NCBI RefSeq assembly: GCF_002097715.1
Contig: NZ_CP020737.1
Location: 682,001-746,000, forward strand
Length of the DNA stretch: 64,000 nt
Reading direction: 5' to 3'
Source: Burkholderia ubonensis subsp. mesacidophila
Lineage (GTDB): Bacteria; Pseudomonadota; Gammaproteobacteria; Burkholderiales; Burkholderiaceae
Shown here: in pieces, positions 34,640 to 43,823 of the stretch
Position numbering within the stretch: the first letter of the stretch is position 1
Layout of the letters: each line of letters opens with the position of its first letter
Notes under the pieces: generated by a model
What the model saw: only the letters and a program-made list of their open reading frames with translations
Told to the model about the DNA's origin: nothing
Database searches by the model: none
Position numbers and translations under genes: made by a program

Positions 34640-34731
34640 CATTGGTTGTCGCGCTGCGGCACCCTCCGAATGTCTCCTCCACCCTCCTCCTATGGTGGAT
34701 TAAGCCCGAACCAGCCGTTCGGGCTTTTTTT
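34640..34731 (+). ncRNA. Candidate small RNA with anti-Shine-Dalgarno loop
   Basis: A promoter and an intrinsic terminator bracket about 92 nt with no credible ORF. Inside, TCCACC (34678-34683) pairs with GGTGGA (34694-34699), placing CTCCTCCTAT in a 10-nt loop; a second TCTCCTCC lies just before. These C/U-rich single-stranded tracts complement AGGAGG ribosome sites. The layout of strong promoter, exposed CUCCUCC loop and 3' terminator is that of a base-pairing regulatory RNA. It resembles, from memory, described betaproteobacterial toxic small RNAs with anti-SD motifs; family membership is unverified. Confidence 0.7.
34702..34731 (+). terminator. Terminator of the candidate sRNA
   Basis: AAGCCCGAA pairs with TTCGGGCTT across a 7-nt loop and continues into seven T residues, a classic intrinsic terminator. 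Confidence 0.9.
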
Positions 34732-34776
34732 CGTCTCATGCAAACATCGGCGCGCAAAGTGCGCGTCCCGCGAGCG

Positions 34777-35016
34777 TCAGGCGCCTGGGGCGTCGACGGC
34801 CGAAGCATGACCGTGGCGGCGCGCGCAGAAGTGGCGCACCCGTTCGCGCACGGCGCGCAGTTTCGCGACGCGATCCTCGGCGCGTGCTTCGCGCGCGGCG
34901 GCGATGCGCGCGTCGAGTGCGTCGAGCTTCGCGTTGCAGCCGGCCGGGTCGGCGGCGGCCGATGCGGCGCCGCCCAGCAGGGCGGCGGCCAGGAGTGGCG
35001 TGAGTCGTTTCTTCAT
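34777..35016 (-). CDS. Small exported helical protein (DUF1090-like)
   Basis: A 79-residue protein with a clear Sec signal peptide (MKKRLTPLLAAALLGGAASA). The mature part, CNAKLDALDARIAAAREA then RVAKLRAVRERVRHFC, is a charged helical hairpin bounded by two cysteines, as in DUF1090 (YqjC-like) periplasmic proteins. It probably acts in the periplasm; the function is unknown. It is convergent with the candidate sRNA, about 45 bp from its terminator. Confidence 0.7.
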   Translation of the reverse strand: MKKRLTPLLAAALLGGAASAAADPAGCNAKLDALDARIAAAREARAEDRVAKLRAVRERVRHFCARRHGHASAVDAPGA

Positions 35017-35159
35017 CGTGGTTGTTGTTTTTCCTTGTCCGGCACGTTCTCGCGTGCGCCGATGGATGCCCCCGGGCGCTCGGAATCGCCGGATATAACG
35101 GGGCAGGACCGGATTTTGGCCGATTTCCGGCGCGCCGGACACCCGGATGCGGATTCCCT

Positions 35160-35189
35160 TTGACCGCGGCGCGGCAATTCCTTTATAAT
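35160..35189 (+). promoter_or_regulatory. Promoter of the rplM-rpsI operon
   Basis: TTGACC and TATAAT are separated by 18 bp. The predicted start near 35196 leaves an untranslated leader of about 115 nt before rplM, long enough for ribosomal-protein feedback, though no specific L13 leader fold was established by eye. Confidence 0.75.
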
Positions 35190-35311
35190 TCAGGGCTTTT
35201 CCGCATTCATGCCCACGGAAAAAGAACAGGGAGAGCCTGCACCGCGCCTCGAAGCGCACCTACACAAGCAGGAAAGAACACATCGGGCAAAGCATTTTTT
35301 TTGGATCGATC

Positions 35312-35740
35312 ATGAAGACGTTTTCCGCAAAAGCCCATGAGGTGACGCGCGAATGGTACGTGATTGACGCGACGGATAAGGTTCTCGGCCGTGTTGCCAG
35401 CGAAGTGGCACGCCGTCTGCGCGGCAAGCACAAGCCTGAGTTCACCCCGCACGTCGACACCGGTGATTTCATCATCATCATCAACGCGAGCAAGTTGAAG
35501 GTCACGGGCAACAAGACTCTGGACAAGAAGTACTACCGTCACTCGGGCTACCCGGGCGGTATCTATGAAACGACGTTCGGCAAGATGCAAGAACGCTTCC
35601 CGGGCCGTGCGCTCGAGAAGGCGGTCAAGGGCATGCTGCCGAAGGGCCCGCTCGGCTACGCGATGATCAAGAAGCTGAAGGTCTACGCTGAAGCGACGCA
35701 TCCGCACTCGGCTCAACAGCCGAAGGCGCTCGAGATCTAA
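35312..35740 (+). CDS. rplM: Ribosomal protein L13
   Basis: Early-assembly protein of the 50S subunit, 142 residues, the usual length. Family stretches include [20 protein letters not shown] at the start, [20 protein letters not shown] near 25, [11 protein letters not shown] near 74 and [12 protein letters not shown] near 108. It is the first gene of the conserved rplM-rpsI operon, with rpsI starting 11 bp after its stop. Confidence 0.99.
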
Positions 35741-35751
35741 CGGGAGCCCAT

Positions 35752-36144
35752 ATGATCGGTAACTGGAACTACGGTACGGGCCGCCGCAAGAGCGCCGTCG
35801 CTCGTGTCTTCATCAAGGCAGGCAAGGGCGACATCGTCGTCAACGGCAAGCCCATTGCTGACTACTTCTCGCGCGAAACGTCGCTGATGATCGTGCGTCA
35901 GCCGCTGGAACTCACGAACCACGGCCAGACGTTCGACATCAAGGTGAACGTGACGGGCGGCGGTGAAACGGGTCAGGCAGGCGCAGTGCGCCACGGCATC
36001 ACCCGTGCACTGATCGACTACGATGCGGCGCTGAAGCCGTCGCTGTCGAACGCAGGCTTCGTCACGCGCGATGCACGTGAAGTCGAGCGTAAGAAGGTCG
36101 GTCTGCGCAAGGCACGCCGCGCCAAGCAGTTCTCGAAGCGTTAA
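35752..36144 (+). CDS. rpsI: Ribosomal protein S9
   Basis: 30S subunit protein that contacts the P-site tRNA anticodon loop through its C-terminal tail. The 130 residues contain [19 protein letters not shown] near the start, [19 protein letters not shown] near 70 and the basic tail ending [11 protein letters not shown], as expected. A CGGGAG ribosome site precedes the ATG. Confidence 0.99.
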   Translation: MIGNWNYGTGRRKSAVARVFIKAGKGDIVVNGKPIADYFSRETSLMIVRQPLELTNHGQTFDIKVNVTGGGETGQAGAVRHGITRALIDYDAALKPSLSNAGFVTRDAREVERKKVGLRKARRAKQFSKR

Positions 36145-36186
36145 TTCCGCTTCATGGCCGCGCCGCTTTCGGGCGGCGTCCGCCGG

Positions 36187-36220
36187 AAAAACCGCCAGCT
36201 TTTGCGCTGGCGGTTTTTTT
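36187..36220 (+). terminator. Intrinsic terminator after rpsI
   Basis: A 9-bp stem, ACCGCCAGC with GCTGGCGGT, has a 6-nt loop, is preceded by A residues and followed by a long T run. Confidence 0.92.
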
Positions 36221-36360
36221 ATGCGCGTCCGTTTCGCGATCGCGCGCCGCCGCCGGCCGCCGGTTTGACGAAATCGATAAGAACCTGTTGATTTCATGGA
36301 CTTCGGCACGATCTTGAGATCGGCCCTACAATAGCGGCTAAAGCTTTTTGGAGAGTTCGT

Positions 36361-36729
36361 ATGAACGCTGTTACCGAATCCGCAGCCACGACCGAAATGC
36401 CGGCCCCGTTCGTCTTCACCGACGCGGCAGCCGAGAAGGTGAAGCAACTGATCGACGAAGAAGGCAACCCTGACCTGAAGCTCCGCGTGTTCGTGCAGGG
36501 CGGCGGCTGCTCCGGCTTCCAGTACGGCTTCACGTTCGACGAGGAAGTCAACGAGGACGACACCGTGATGAACAAGAACGGCGTCCAGTTGCTGATCGAC
36601 TCGATGAGCTACCAGTACCTGGTCGGCGCAGAGATCGACTACAAGGACGATCTGAACGGCGCGCAGTTCGTGATCAAGAACCCGAACGCGACGACCACCT
36701 GCGGGTGTGGTTCGTCGTTCTCGGTCTGA
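36361..36729 (+). CDS. erpA: Iron-sulfur cluster insertion protein ErpA
   Basis: A-type carrier that delivers iron-sulfur clusters to apoproteins, 122 residues. The three conserved cysteines are in [12 protein letters not shown] near residue 50 and [11 protein letters not shown] at the C-terminus. GGAGAG precedes the ATG, and a TACAAT -10-like hexamer lies about 30 bp upstream. It is an independent gene between the rpsI and erpA terminators. ErpA is preferred over IscA because no isc genes are nearby and the sequence matches the betaproteobacterial ErpA form. Confidence 0.95.
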   Translation: MNAVTESAATTEMPAPFVFTDAAAEKVKQLIDEEGNPDLKLRVFVQGGGCSGFQYGFTFDEEVNEDDTVMNKNGVQLLIDSMSYQYLVGAEIDYKDDLNGAQFVIKNPNATTTCGCGSSFSV

Positions 36730-36763
36730 GCGCACGAGGCGTCCGATCCGGCTCGCCGGAATG

Positions 36764-36792
36764 AAAAACGGGGCATGAAGCCCCGTTTTTTT
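36764..36792 (+). terminator. Intrinsic terminator after erpA
   Basis: AACGGGGC pairs with GCCCCGTT around a 5-nt loop, with A residues before and T residues after. It could also serve the convergent anmK. Confidence 0.9.
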
Positions 36793-36819
36793 ATGCCTGG
36801 ATGATACGCGTATGCCGCT

Positions 36820-37968
36820 TCAGCGCGGATAGAGCGCGCCCAGCACGCGGTCGCCGGCCGCGCCGGTGACCGTCGCGAGGCTGCCCGGCTCGCGTGCGGC
36901 GAAGCGGTACGCGAGCCACGCGAACGCGAGCGCCTCGACCTGCTGCGGCGGTACGCCGAGCGCGGCCGTCGTGTCGACTGCCGCGCGAACGCCGCGGTCG
37001 CGCAGCGCGTTTGAAAGCGCGTCGAGCAGCACGGGATTGCGCGCGCCGCCGCCGCACACGTAGACGGCCGTGCAGTCGGGCGCATGCTGTGCGATCTCGT
37101 GCGCGATCGACACGGCCGTCAGCGCCGTGAGCGTGGCCTGCACGTCCTCCGGCGCGAGCTGCGCGAATGCGGCCAGCTTCGCATCGAGCCAAGCCGGATT
37201 GAACAGGTCGCGTCCGGTGCTCTTGGGCGGCGGCGCATCGAAATAGGGCTCGTCGAGCAGCGCATCGAGCAGCGGCGCATGGACGGCGCCGCGCGCCGCG
37301 AACCGGCCGTTCTCGTCGTAGGGCTTGCCGAGGTGGCGGCTCGCCCATTCGTCGATCAGCACATTCGCGGGGCCGCAGTCGAAGCCGCGCACGTCGCCGC
37401 CGTCGCCGGGCAGGATCGTGATGTTGCTGATGCCGCCGAGATTGCAGACGACCCGCGTCTCGCGCGGCGCACCGAATACCGTCGCATGGAACGCCGGCAC
37501 GAGCGGCGCGCCCTGGCCGCCCGCGGCCACGTCGCGGCTGCGGAAGTCGGCAATCACGTCGACATGCGTCAATTCGGCGAGCAGCGCCGGATTGTTGGTC
37601 TGCCGCGTGTAGCCGCGCTCGGGGCGGTGGCGCACCGTCTGCCCGTGCACGCCGATCGCGCGCACCTGGTCGGGCGCAAGGCCGGCCGCGCGCTGCAGTT
37701 CATGGCAGCACACCGCGTAGCGGGCCGCGAGCGCGTTGGCGGCCAGCGCCTCGCGGTCGATCTCGTCGTCGCCCGGCTGCTGCAGCGCGAACAGCGCGTC
37801 GCGCAGCGTCTGCGCGAACCCGACGAAGGCTTCGGCCAGCACGGCCGGCGGCTTGCCGGTCTCGAAGCGCACGGCGACGCCGTCGACGCCGTCCATGCTC
37901 GTTCCCGACATCAATCCGAAATAAACGCCGTCGGCCGGGTGGCCGGGTGATGGACGTCGCATCGGCAC
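36820..37968 (-). CDS. anmK: Anhydro-N-acetylmuramic acid kinase
   Basis: Phosphorylates and hydrates 1,6-anhydro-MurNAc in cell-wall recycling. The 382-residue kinase has the ATP-binding signature [12 protein letters not shown] near residue 18, [13 protein letters not shown] near 175 and [13 protein letters not shown] near 300. Either of two ATGs two codons apart could be used. It is divergent from tyrS, in an arrangement frequent in this group. Confidence 0.96.
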   Translation of the reverse strand: MPMRRPSPGHPADGVYFGLMSGTSMDGVDGVAVRFETGKPPAVLAEAFVGFAQTLRDALFALQQPGDDEIDREALAANALAARYAVCCHELQRAAGLAPDQVRAIGVHGQTVRHRPERGYTRQTNNPALLAELTHVDVIADFRSRDVAAGGQGAPLVPAFHATVFGAPRETRVVCNLGGISNITILPGDGGDVRGFDCGPANVLIDEWASRHLGKPYDENGRFAARGAVHAPLLDALLDEPYFDAPPPKSTGRDLFNPAWLDAKLAAFAQLAPEDVQATLTALTAVSIAHEIAQHAPDCTAVYVCGGGARNPVLLDALSNALRDRGVRAAVDTTAALGVPPQQVEALAFAWLAYRFAAREPGSLATVTGAAGDRVLGALYPR

Positions 37969-38109
37969 GTATACCCTCCTGGATCATGCGGCGGCGGCCG
38001 GTGCCGCGCGCCTTGCGGGCGATTATCCGCGCAAGCGGGGCCGCCGTTAAGCGATGCGCGCGCAAGTTATGGGAAAATCCTTGTTTTTGCGACCTTCTTC
38101 CTGGCACCG

Positions 38110-39351
38110 ATGAGCACCGAACCCAGTTCCAAGCCTGTTTTCCCGATCACCGATGAAGTGCGGCACGCGCTCGCCGTCACGAAGCGCGGCGTCGACGAGC
38201 TGCTGATCGAGGAAGAGTTCGCGCAGAAGCTCGCGAAGAGCGCGGCCACGGGCAAGCCGCTGCGCATCAAGCTCGGCCTCGACCCGACCGCGCCGGACAT
38301 CCACATCGGCCACACGGTCGTGCTGAACAAGATGCGTCAGCTGCAGGACCTCGGCCATACGGTGATCTTCCTGATCGGCGACTTCACGTCGCTGATCGGC
38401 GACCCGTCCGGCCGCAACGCGACGCGCCCGCCGCTCACGCGCGAGCAGATCGAGGCGAATGCGAAGACCTATTTCGAGCAGGCCGCGCTGGTGCTCGACC
38501 GCGACAAGACCGAGATCCGCTACAACAGCGAATGGTCGATGCCGCTGGGCGCCGACGGGATGATCAAGCTCGCGTCGCGCTACACGGTCGCGCGCATCCT
38601 CGAGCGCGAGGACTTCACGAAGCGCTTCCAGGGCGGCGTGCCGATCTCGATCCACGAGTTCCTGTACCCGCTGATGCAGGGCTACGACTCGGTCGCGCTG
38701 AACGCCGACCTCGAGCTGGGCGGCACCGACCAGAAGTTCAACCTGCTGGTCGGCCGCGAGCTGCAGAAGCAATACGGCCAGGAACAGCAGTGCATCCTGA
38801 CGATGCCGCTGCTCGAAGGCCTCGACGGCGTCGAGAAGATGTCGAAGTCGAAGGGCAACTACGTCGGCATCAGCGAGAAGCCGACCGACATGTTCGGCAA
38901 GCTGATGAGCATCTCGGACACGCTGATGTGGCGTTACTTCGAGCTGCTGTCGTTCCGCAGCATGGACGAGATCGTCGGCTTCCGCCGCGAGATCGACGCA
39001 GGCCGCAACCCGCGCGACTTCAAGGTGCTGCTCGCGCAGGAGATCGTCGCGCGCTTCCATTCGCAGGCCGACGCCGAGCGCGCGCTCGAGGACTTCAACC
39101 ACCGCGCGAAGGGCGGCGTGCCGGACGACATCCCGGCGGTGACGCTCGCGGGCGCGCCGCTCGCGATCGGCCAGCTGCTGAAGCAGGCGGGCCTCGTGCC
39201 GTCGACGAGCGAAGCGCTGCGCAACATCGAGCAAGGCGGCGTGAAGATCGACGGGACGGCGATCACGGACAAGGGCCTCAAGATCGAGGCGGGCGAGTAC
39301 GTCGTGCAGGTCGGCAAGCGCCGCTTCGCGCGCGTGACGCTGACCGCATGA
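38110..39351 (+). CDS. tyrS: Tyrosyl-tRNA synthetase
   Basis: Class I synthetase for tyrosine, 413 residues, of the TyrZ-like longer subtype. The HIGH motif is in [13 protein letters not shown] near residue 60 and [11 protein letters not shown] near 240. A C-terminal S4 RNA-binding domain covers about 350-410 ([13 protein letters not shown]). The stop overlaps the dtd start as ATGA, so the two tRNA quality-related genes are coupled. Confidence 0.97.
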   Translation: MSTEPSSKPVFPITDEVRHALAVTKRGVDELLIEEEFAQKLAKSAATGKPLRIKLGLDPTAPDIHIGHTVVLNKMRQLQDLGHTVIFLIGDFTSLIGDPSGRNATRPPLTREQIEANAKTYFEQAALVLDRDKTEIRYNSEWSMPLGADGMIKLASRYTVARILEREDFTKRFQGGVPISIHEFLYPLMQGYDSVALNADLELGGTDQKFNLLVGRELQKQYGQEQQCILTMPLLEGLDGVEKMSKSKGNYVGISEKPTDMFGKLMSISDTLMWRYFELLSFRSMDEIVGFRREIDAGRNPRDFKVLLAQEIVARFHSQADAERALEDFNHRAKGGVPDDIPAVTLAGAPLAIGQLLKQAGLVPSTSEALRNIEQGGVKIDGTAITDKGLKIEAGEYVVQVGKRRFARVTLTA

Positions 39352-39806
39352 TCGCGCTGATCCAGCGCGTGAAGCGCGCCGACGTGCGCGTCGGCGACCG
39401 CGTGACGGGCGAGATCGGCGCGGGCCTGCTCGCGCTCGTCTGCGCGGAGCGCGGCGACACCGAGGCGGCGGCCGACAAGCTGCTCGCGAAGGTGCTCGGC
39501 TATCGCGTGTTCAGCGATGCGGCCGGCAAGATGAACCTGCCGGTGTCGAACATCGACGGCGCGGGACTCGCGGGCGGCCTGCTGCTCGTGTCGCAGTTCA
39601 CGCTCGCGGCGGACACCAACAGCGGCCTGCGTCCGAGCTTCACGCCCGCGGCGCCGCCCGACGAGGGCGCGCGCCTGTTCGACTATTTCGTCGACGCGGC
39701 GCGTGAGCGTCATCCGCTCGTCGCGACCGGCGAGTTCGGCGCCGACATGCAGGTCTCGCTCGTCAATGACGGGCCCGTGACATTCTGGCTGCAAGTGCGG
39801 CCCTGA
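39348..39806 (+). CDS. dtd: D-aminoacyl-tRNA deacylase
   Basis: Removes D-amino acids mischarged on tRNA, a natural partner for TyrS, which can charge D-tyrosine. The 152-residue protein has the active-site motifs [20 protein letters not shown] near 80 and [10 protein letters not shown] near 138, the cross-subunit Gly-Pro motif of the family. Its start overlaps tyrS by four bases. Confidence 0.97.
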   Translation: MIALIQRVKRADVRVGDRVTGEIGAGLLALVCAERGDTEAAADKLLAKVLGYRVFSDAAGKMNLPVSNIDGAGLAGGLLLVSQFTLAADTNSGLRPSFTPAAPPDEGARLFDYFVDAARERHPLVATGEFGADMQVSLVNDGPVTFWLQVRP

Positions 39807-39829
39807 TCATTCCCGGAGGCGCCGCCGCG

Positions 39830-40492
39830 ATGGCCACCACGCAGATTCTCTTCATCCGTCATGGCGAGACGGCCTGGAACCGCATCAAGCGCATCCAGGG
39901 CCATATCGACATTCCGCTGGCCGACTCGGGCCTCGCGCAGGCGCAGCGGCTGGCCGTGCGTCTCGCGCGCGAAACGCGCGACGGGGCGCGCGTCGACGCG
40001 ATCTATTCGAGCGACCTGATGCGTGCGCAGCAGACCGCGCAGCCGGCCGCCGATGTGCTCGGCCTGCCGCTCGTGCTGCGCGCGGGCTTGCGCGAGCGCG
40101 CGTACGGCATCTTCCAGGGGCACGACAGCACGGAGATCGAGGCGCGGTTTCCCGACGCGTACGCCGCGTGGCAGACGCGCGACCCCGGCTTCGAGCCCGA
40201 AGGCGGCGAGTCGCAGCGCGCGTTCTATCACCGCGTGCTGCACGCGATCGAGCCGATCGTCGCCGCGCATCCGGGCGGGCGAATCGCCTGCGTCGCACAT
40301 GGCGGCGTGCTCGACTGCGTGTACCGGTTCGCGAACGGGCTCGATCTCGCCGCGCCACGCAGCTATCAGCTGCTCAACACGAGCATCAACGTCGTCGACT
40401 ATGCGGACGGACGCGCGAACGTCGTGCAGTGGGCAGACGTGTCGCACCTGGACGAAGCGAGCGACGACGACGGGTACCGCAAGGTGCTCTGA
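39830..40492 (+). CDS. Histidine phosphatase family protein (phosphoglycerate mutase-like)
   Basis: A 220-residue member of the histidine phosphatase superfamily. The catalytic motif LFIRHGETAWNRIKRIQGH lies near residues 7-25 and the second His is in CVAHGGVLDC near 155. It resembles GpmB and CobC-like phosphatases; the true substrate is unknown, and mutase activity should not be assumed. It follows dtd by 23 bp and may be co-transcribed. Confidence 0.9.
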   Translation: MATTQILFIRHGETAWNRIKRIQGHIDIPLADSGLAQAQRLAVRLARETRDGARVDAIYSSDLMRAQQTAQPAADVLGLPLVLRAGLRERAYGIFQGHDSTEIEARFPDAYAAWQTRDPGFEPEGGESQRAFYHRVLHAIEPIVAAHPGGRIACVAHGGVLDCVYRFANGLDLAAPRSYQLLNTSINVVDYADGRANVVQWADVSHLDEASDDDGYRKVL

Positions 40493-40504
40493 GCGCCCGG
40501 CCGC

Positions 40505-41632
40505 TCACTGCAGGCCGTGGCGCGCCTTGTAGTCGAGCGCGTAGGCGATCTTGCCGGGCTTGCCGGCCGTGATCGGCTGACGCAGCTTGTCGAATTCCCC
40601 CTTGTTGTACTTCTTGCCGCCGTTGATCGCATCGGCGCGCCCGAGGTCGGCGCCGGTCTTGCCGTCGATGACGGGGTCGGTGGCCGCGACCATGCGCGTC
40701 GACGCGTTCCAGACCGCGTTCAGGTAGCCCGTGTCGGCCTTGGTGGGATCGGGGTCGGTCGCGCCGGGCCGCGTCAGGTCGTAGCTCGCGAGCGAGAACG
40801 TGGCGGGCTGCGCGCGCAGCCAGTCGGCCCAATAGAACTCGAGATAGTCGGTCGCCTGCGCGGGTTTGCTGTAGCCGATGTCGCGCGTGAAATAGACGAG
40901 CGACCGGTGGCGGTCGTTCGTCATGCCGAGCTTCAGGCCGAGCCCCGCGGGCAATTGCGCGGCCGTGATCGGCTGGCCGTTGCCGTCCTTGAGCCGCAGG
41001 TAGCCGCGGCTTTGCATCTGCTGCCAGAACGCGTCGCCCGAGTAGCCGCTCAGGTTGTCCTTCACGACCACGTGGACGTGCAGCGGCGCACCGCCGTCAG
41101 GCGTCTCGTAGTAGGTTGACAGTCCGTGGTGGCCGTCGGTCACGTACAGCGTGTCGCCGTTCGGGCCGATCACGACGGGATTCAGCACCGTGCGGTCGCG
41201 GGCGTTCGCGTCGGTCGTCGTGCACGCGTAGCTCGCGGGTTCGCGCAGTGTTGACTGCACGGTGTAGCCGTTTGCCGCGACGCCGCCGAGGCCTTCGTCG
41301 GCGCAGAAGTCGTCGAATTTCTTGTCGGGCTGCAATTCGTAGCGGCCGAGCTTGTAGTAGATCTGGTCGTAGCCGATCGCGCCCTGCGTCGGATGCAGGG
41401 CGCCGAGCGCGACGTCCAGCAGGTCGCCCGTTCGGGCGGCCTTCCACTTGCCGGGTTGCGGCGTGACGGGAGGCAGGGGCGCCGGTGTCGCTGGAGTCGT
41501 TGTCCCACCGCCGGCCGGCGCCTGCACGTCGGCCCGTGCGACGGGGGCCGTCCCGTCGCCGCCGCAAGCGGAGAGGGCGAAAACGGTAATCAGGCTGGCG
41601 GCAATGGCGAAGCGGATCGGCAGACGGGACAT
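40505..41632 (-). CDS. Predicted lipoprotein with ParB/Srx-like (ParBc_2) domain
   Basis: A 375-residue protein that starts with a lipoprotein signal ending in ALSAC (Cys near 23), followed by a Pro/Thr/Ala linker. The main domain contains LNPVVIGPNGDTLYVTDGHH near 145-165, which resembles the ParB/sulfiredoxin nuclease-like fold (DGHH motif), then YFTRDIGYSKPAQATDYLEF and a C-terminal KPGKIAYALDYKARHGLQ. It would be anchored outside the cytoplasm. The function is unknown. Two other in-frame starts lie 9 and 90 bases upstream; none has a clear ribosome site. It is convergent with the phosphatase gene. Confidence 0.72.
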   Translation of the reverse strand: MSRLPIRFAIAASLITVFALSACGGDGTAPVARADVQAPAGGGTTTPATPAPLPPVTPQPGKWKAARTGDLLDVALGALHPTQGAIGYDQIYYKLGRYELQPDKKFDDFCADEGLGGVAANGYTVQSTLREPASYACTTTDANARDRTVLNPVVIGPNGDTLYVTDGHHGLSTYYETPDGGAPLHVHVVVKDNLSGYSGDAFWQQMQSRGYLRLKDGNGQPITAAQLPAGLGLKLGMTNDRHRSLVYFTRDIGYSKPAQATDYLEFYWADWLRAQPATFSLASYDLTRPGATDPDPTKADTGYLNAVWNASTRMVAATDPVIDGKTGADLGRADAINGGKKYNKGEFDKLRQPITAGKPGKIAYALDYKARHGLQ

Positions 41633-41746
41633 CGCAGGCATCGGTCGTCGGGTTGGATGGGAGCGCGGCGCGCATGCGCGCAGCAGCAAGCCCGTCAGCT
41701 TGTCAGACGAATATGACGGCAAATTGAAATATTTGGAAGGCGGCTG

Positions 41747-42697
41747 TCAGGCAGAAGGCTTGCCGCTATGCGGTGCCGCGGTCGCACGCCGCCGGGCGCG
41801 CCTCGATGCGCCATTGATAAGCGCCCAGCGCAGCACCGGCGCGACCGCGCGCACGCCCGGCCGGACCACCGCGCGCCGCAGCGGCGCGAATCTCGACACC
41901 CCGAGCAGGTCCTGCGCCCAGGGCGGCAGCAGGTCGATGCCGGCATGCATCACGAGGGTCGCGGCAGGCCGCATCGCCGGCCGCGCGACCGGCGCATTCA
42001 GCAGAATCCGCATCACCTCGAACGTGCGCGGCCCGGCTTCCAGATCGGGCCGCATGCGCGCCAGATACGCGTCGATCTCGGCGCGCGAGCGGGGCACGTC
42101 CTGCGCGCCGAGCATCTCGGCGATGCGCGCCGTTTCCTCGTAATAGCGATCCTGAAGCTCGCCCGGCAAGGTCGGGTTCACATAGCGCAGGTGCGCGGCG
42201 AGAAAGCTCGATACTTCCGCGACGTGCACCCAGGTCAGCAGCGCCGGATCGTCGGCCCGGTAGGGCCGCCCGTCGGGCGCGGTGCCGTGCACCTTCGCGT
42301 GTATCGCTTTCACGCGCTCGATCAGCGCGAGCGCGTCTGCGCGATTGCCGAACGTGGTGCCGGAAATGAACGTCGCAGTGCGCCGCAACCGCCCGAGGAT
42401 GTCGGTGCGAAACGACGAGTGATCCCATACGCCGGCAAGCGCGAGCGGATGCAGCGCCTGCAGCAGCAGCGCGGAGATGCCGCCCGTCATCATCGACGCG
42501 AAGTCCGCATGCACGCGCCAGCAGACCGCGTCGGGGCCGAACAGGCCCGGATCGCCGGGCGGCGACGAAAAGTCGAGCGACGGGCCGCTGCCTGTCGTCA
42601 GGTGCGTGACACCGGCCACGAGCCGCTTGCGGAGCGGCTCGAGCCAGCGCGGGTGCGACACCGGCGCGCCGGGGGGCGGATTGGATGGCGTCGTCAT
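41747..42697 (-). CDS. Oxygenase MpaB-like (DUF2236) protein
   Basis: A 316-residue protein of the DUF2236/MpaB family, in which some members are heme-dependent latex-clearing or related oxygenases. Family stretches are WRVHADFASMMTGGISALLL near 75, ALHPLALAGVWDHSSFR near 95, RTATFISGTTFGNRADA near 118 and WVHVAEVSSFLAAHLRYV near 163, which include His residues suited to heme binding. The substrate is unknown. The start is uncertain; the chosen ATG avoids overlap with ruvB, which lies 25 bp upstream on the same strand. Confidence 0.78.
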   Translation of the reverse strand: MTTPSNPPPGAPVSHPRWLEPLRKRLVAGVTHLTTGSGPSLDFSSPPGDPGLFGPDAVCWRVHADFASMMTGGISALLLQALHPLALAGVWDHSSFRTDILGRLRRTATFISGTTFGNRADALALIERVKAIHAKVHGTAPDGRPYRADDPALLTWVHVAEVSSFLAAHLRYVNPTLPGELQDRYYEETARIAEMLGAQDVPRSRAEIDAYLARMRPDLEAGPRTFEVMRILLNAPVARPAMRPAATLVMHAGIDLLPPWAQDLLGVSRFAPLRRAVVRPGVRAVAPVLRWALINGASRRARRRATAAPHSGKPSA

Positions 42698-42722
42698 CGC
42701 CGGCGCGGCGTCGGGCGGGCGT

Positions 42723-43790
42723 TCACTGCCCGTCGGACGTCTCCCATGCGCCGCGCGCCGGGGCGCCCGCATCCGGCGCGGCGAGCCCGAAGTGGCGGTA
42801 GGTCAGCAGCGTCGCGACGCGCCCGCGCGGCGTGCGCTGCAGGAAGCCTTGCTGGATCAGGTACGGCTCGAGCACGTCCTCGATCGTGTCGCGCTCCTCG
42901 CCGATTGCCGCGGCGAGGTTGTCGATGCCGACCGGGCCGCCGTCGAACTTGTACAGGATCGCTTCGAGCAGCTTGCGGTCCATCAGGTCGAAGCCGACCG
43001 GATCGACGTCGAGCATCGCGAGCGCCGCATCGGCGACGGCCGCGGTGATGTTGCCGTCGGCCTTCACTTCCGCGTAGTCGCGCACGCGGCGCAGCAGCCG
43101 GTTCGCGATCCGCGGCGTGCCGCGCGAGCGCTTCGCGATCTCGAGCGCGCCGTTCGGATCGATCTGCGCGTTGAGCAGCGACGCCGAGCGGCGCACGATG
43201 CGCGACAGCTGCTCCGCATCGTAGAACTCGAGGCGCGCGACGATCCCGAAGCGGTCGCGCAGCGGGTTGGTCAGCATCCCGGCGCGGGTGGTCGCGCCGA
43301 CGAGCGTGAACGGCTGCAGGTCGAGCTTTACGCTGCGCGCCGCCGGACCCTCGCCGATCATGATGTCGATCTGGTAATCCTCGAGCGCCGGGTACAGGAT
43401 TTCCTCGACGACCGGCGACAAGCGGTGGATCTCGTCGATGAACAGCACGTCGTTCGCTTCGAGGTTCGTCAGCAGCGCCGCGAGGTCGCCCGCGCGTTCG
43501 AGCACCGGGCCCGACGTCTGGCGCAGGTTGACGCCCATTTCGCGCGCGATGATGTGCGCGAGCGTCGTCTTGCCGAGACCGGGCGGGCCGAACAGCAGCA
43601 CGTGGTCGAGCGGTTCGGAACGGCGCTTCGCGGCCTCGATGAAGATCTCGAGCTGGCCGCGCACCTTTTCCTGGCCGACGTATTCGTCGAGCTGGCGCGG
43701 CCGCAGCGCGCGTTCGAACACCTCCTCGTGCGACGAGGCGGGCGTGGCGGCGATGATCCGCTCGGTGGCGAGTTTGTCGGTTTCAATCAT
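42723..43790 (-). CDS. ruvB: Holliday junction branch migration helicase RuvB
   Basis: Hexameric ATPase that drives branch migration with RuvA. The 355-residue protein has Walker [13 protein letters not shown] near residue 68, Walker [15 protein letters not shown] near 114, sensor GATTRAGML near 164 and the C-terminal winged helix. It is transcribed in the order ruvC-ruvA-ruvB, but a 287-bp nested inverted-repeat element lies between ruvA and ruvB, so it may be partly uncoupled. Confidence 0.98.
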   Translation of the reverse strand: MIETDKLATERIIAATPASSHEEVFERALRPRQLDEYVGQEKVRGQLEIFIEAAKRRSEPLDHVLLFGPPGLGKTTLAHIIAREMGVNLRQTSGPVLERAGDLAALLTNLEANDVLFIDEIHRLSPVVEEILYPALEDYQIDIMIGEGPAARSVKLDLQPFTLVGATTRAGMLTNPLRDRFGIVARLEFYDAEQLSRIVRRSASLLNAQIDPNGALEIAKRSRGTPRIANRLLRRVRDYAEVKADGNITAAVADAALAMLDVDPVGFDLMDRKLLEAILYKFDGGPVGIDNLAAAIGEERDTIEDVLEPYLIQQGFLQRTPRGRVATLLTYRHFGLAAPDAGAPARGAWETSDGQ

Positions 43791-43823
43791 GCGGCCATTG
43801 TACCGCGCGCCGTTACGCGGCCC

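Noticed and set aside
34521..34810. Short plus-strand frames across the candidate sRNA
   Set aside because: No ribosome site, no conserved-looking protein, and they cross the terminator; a non-coding RNA explains the region better.
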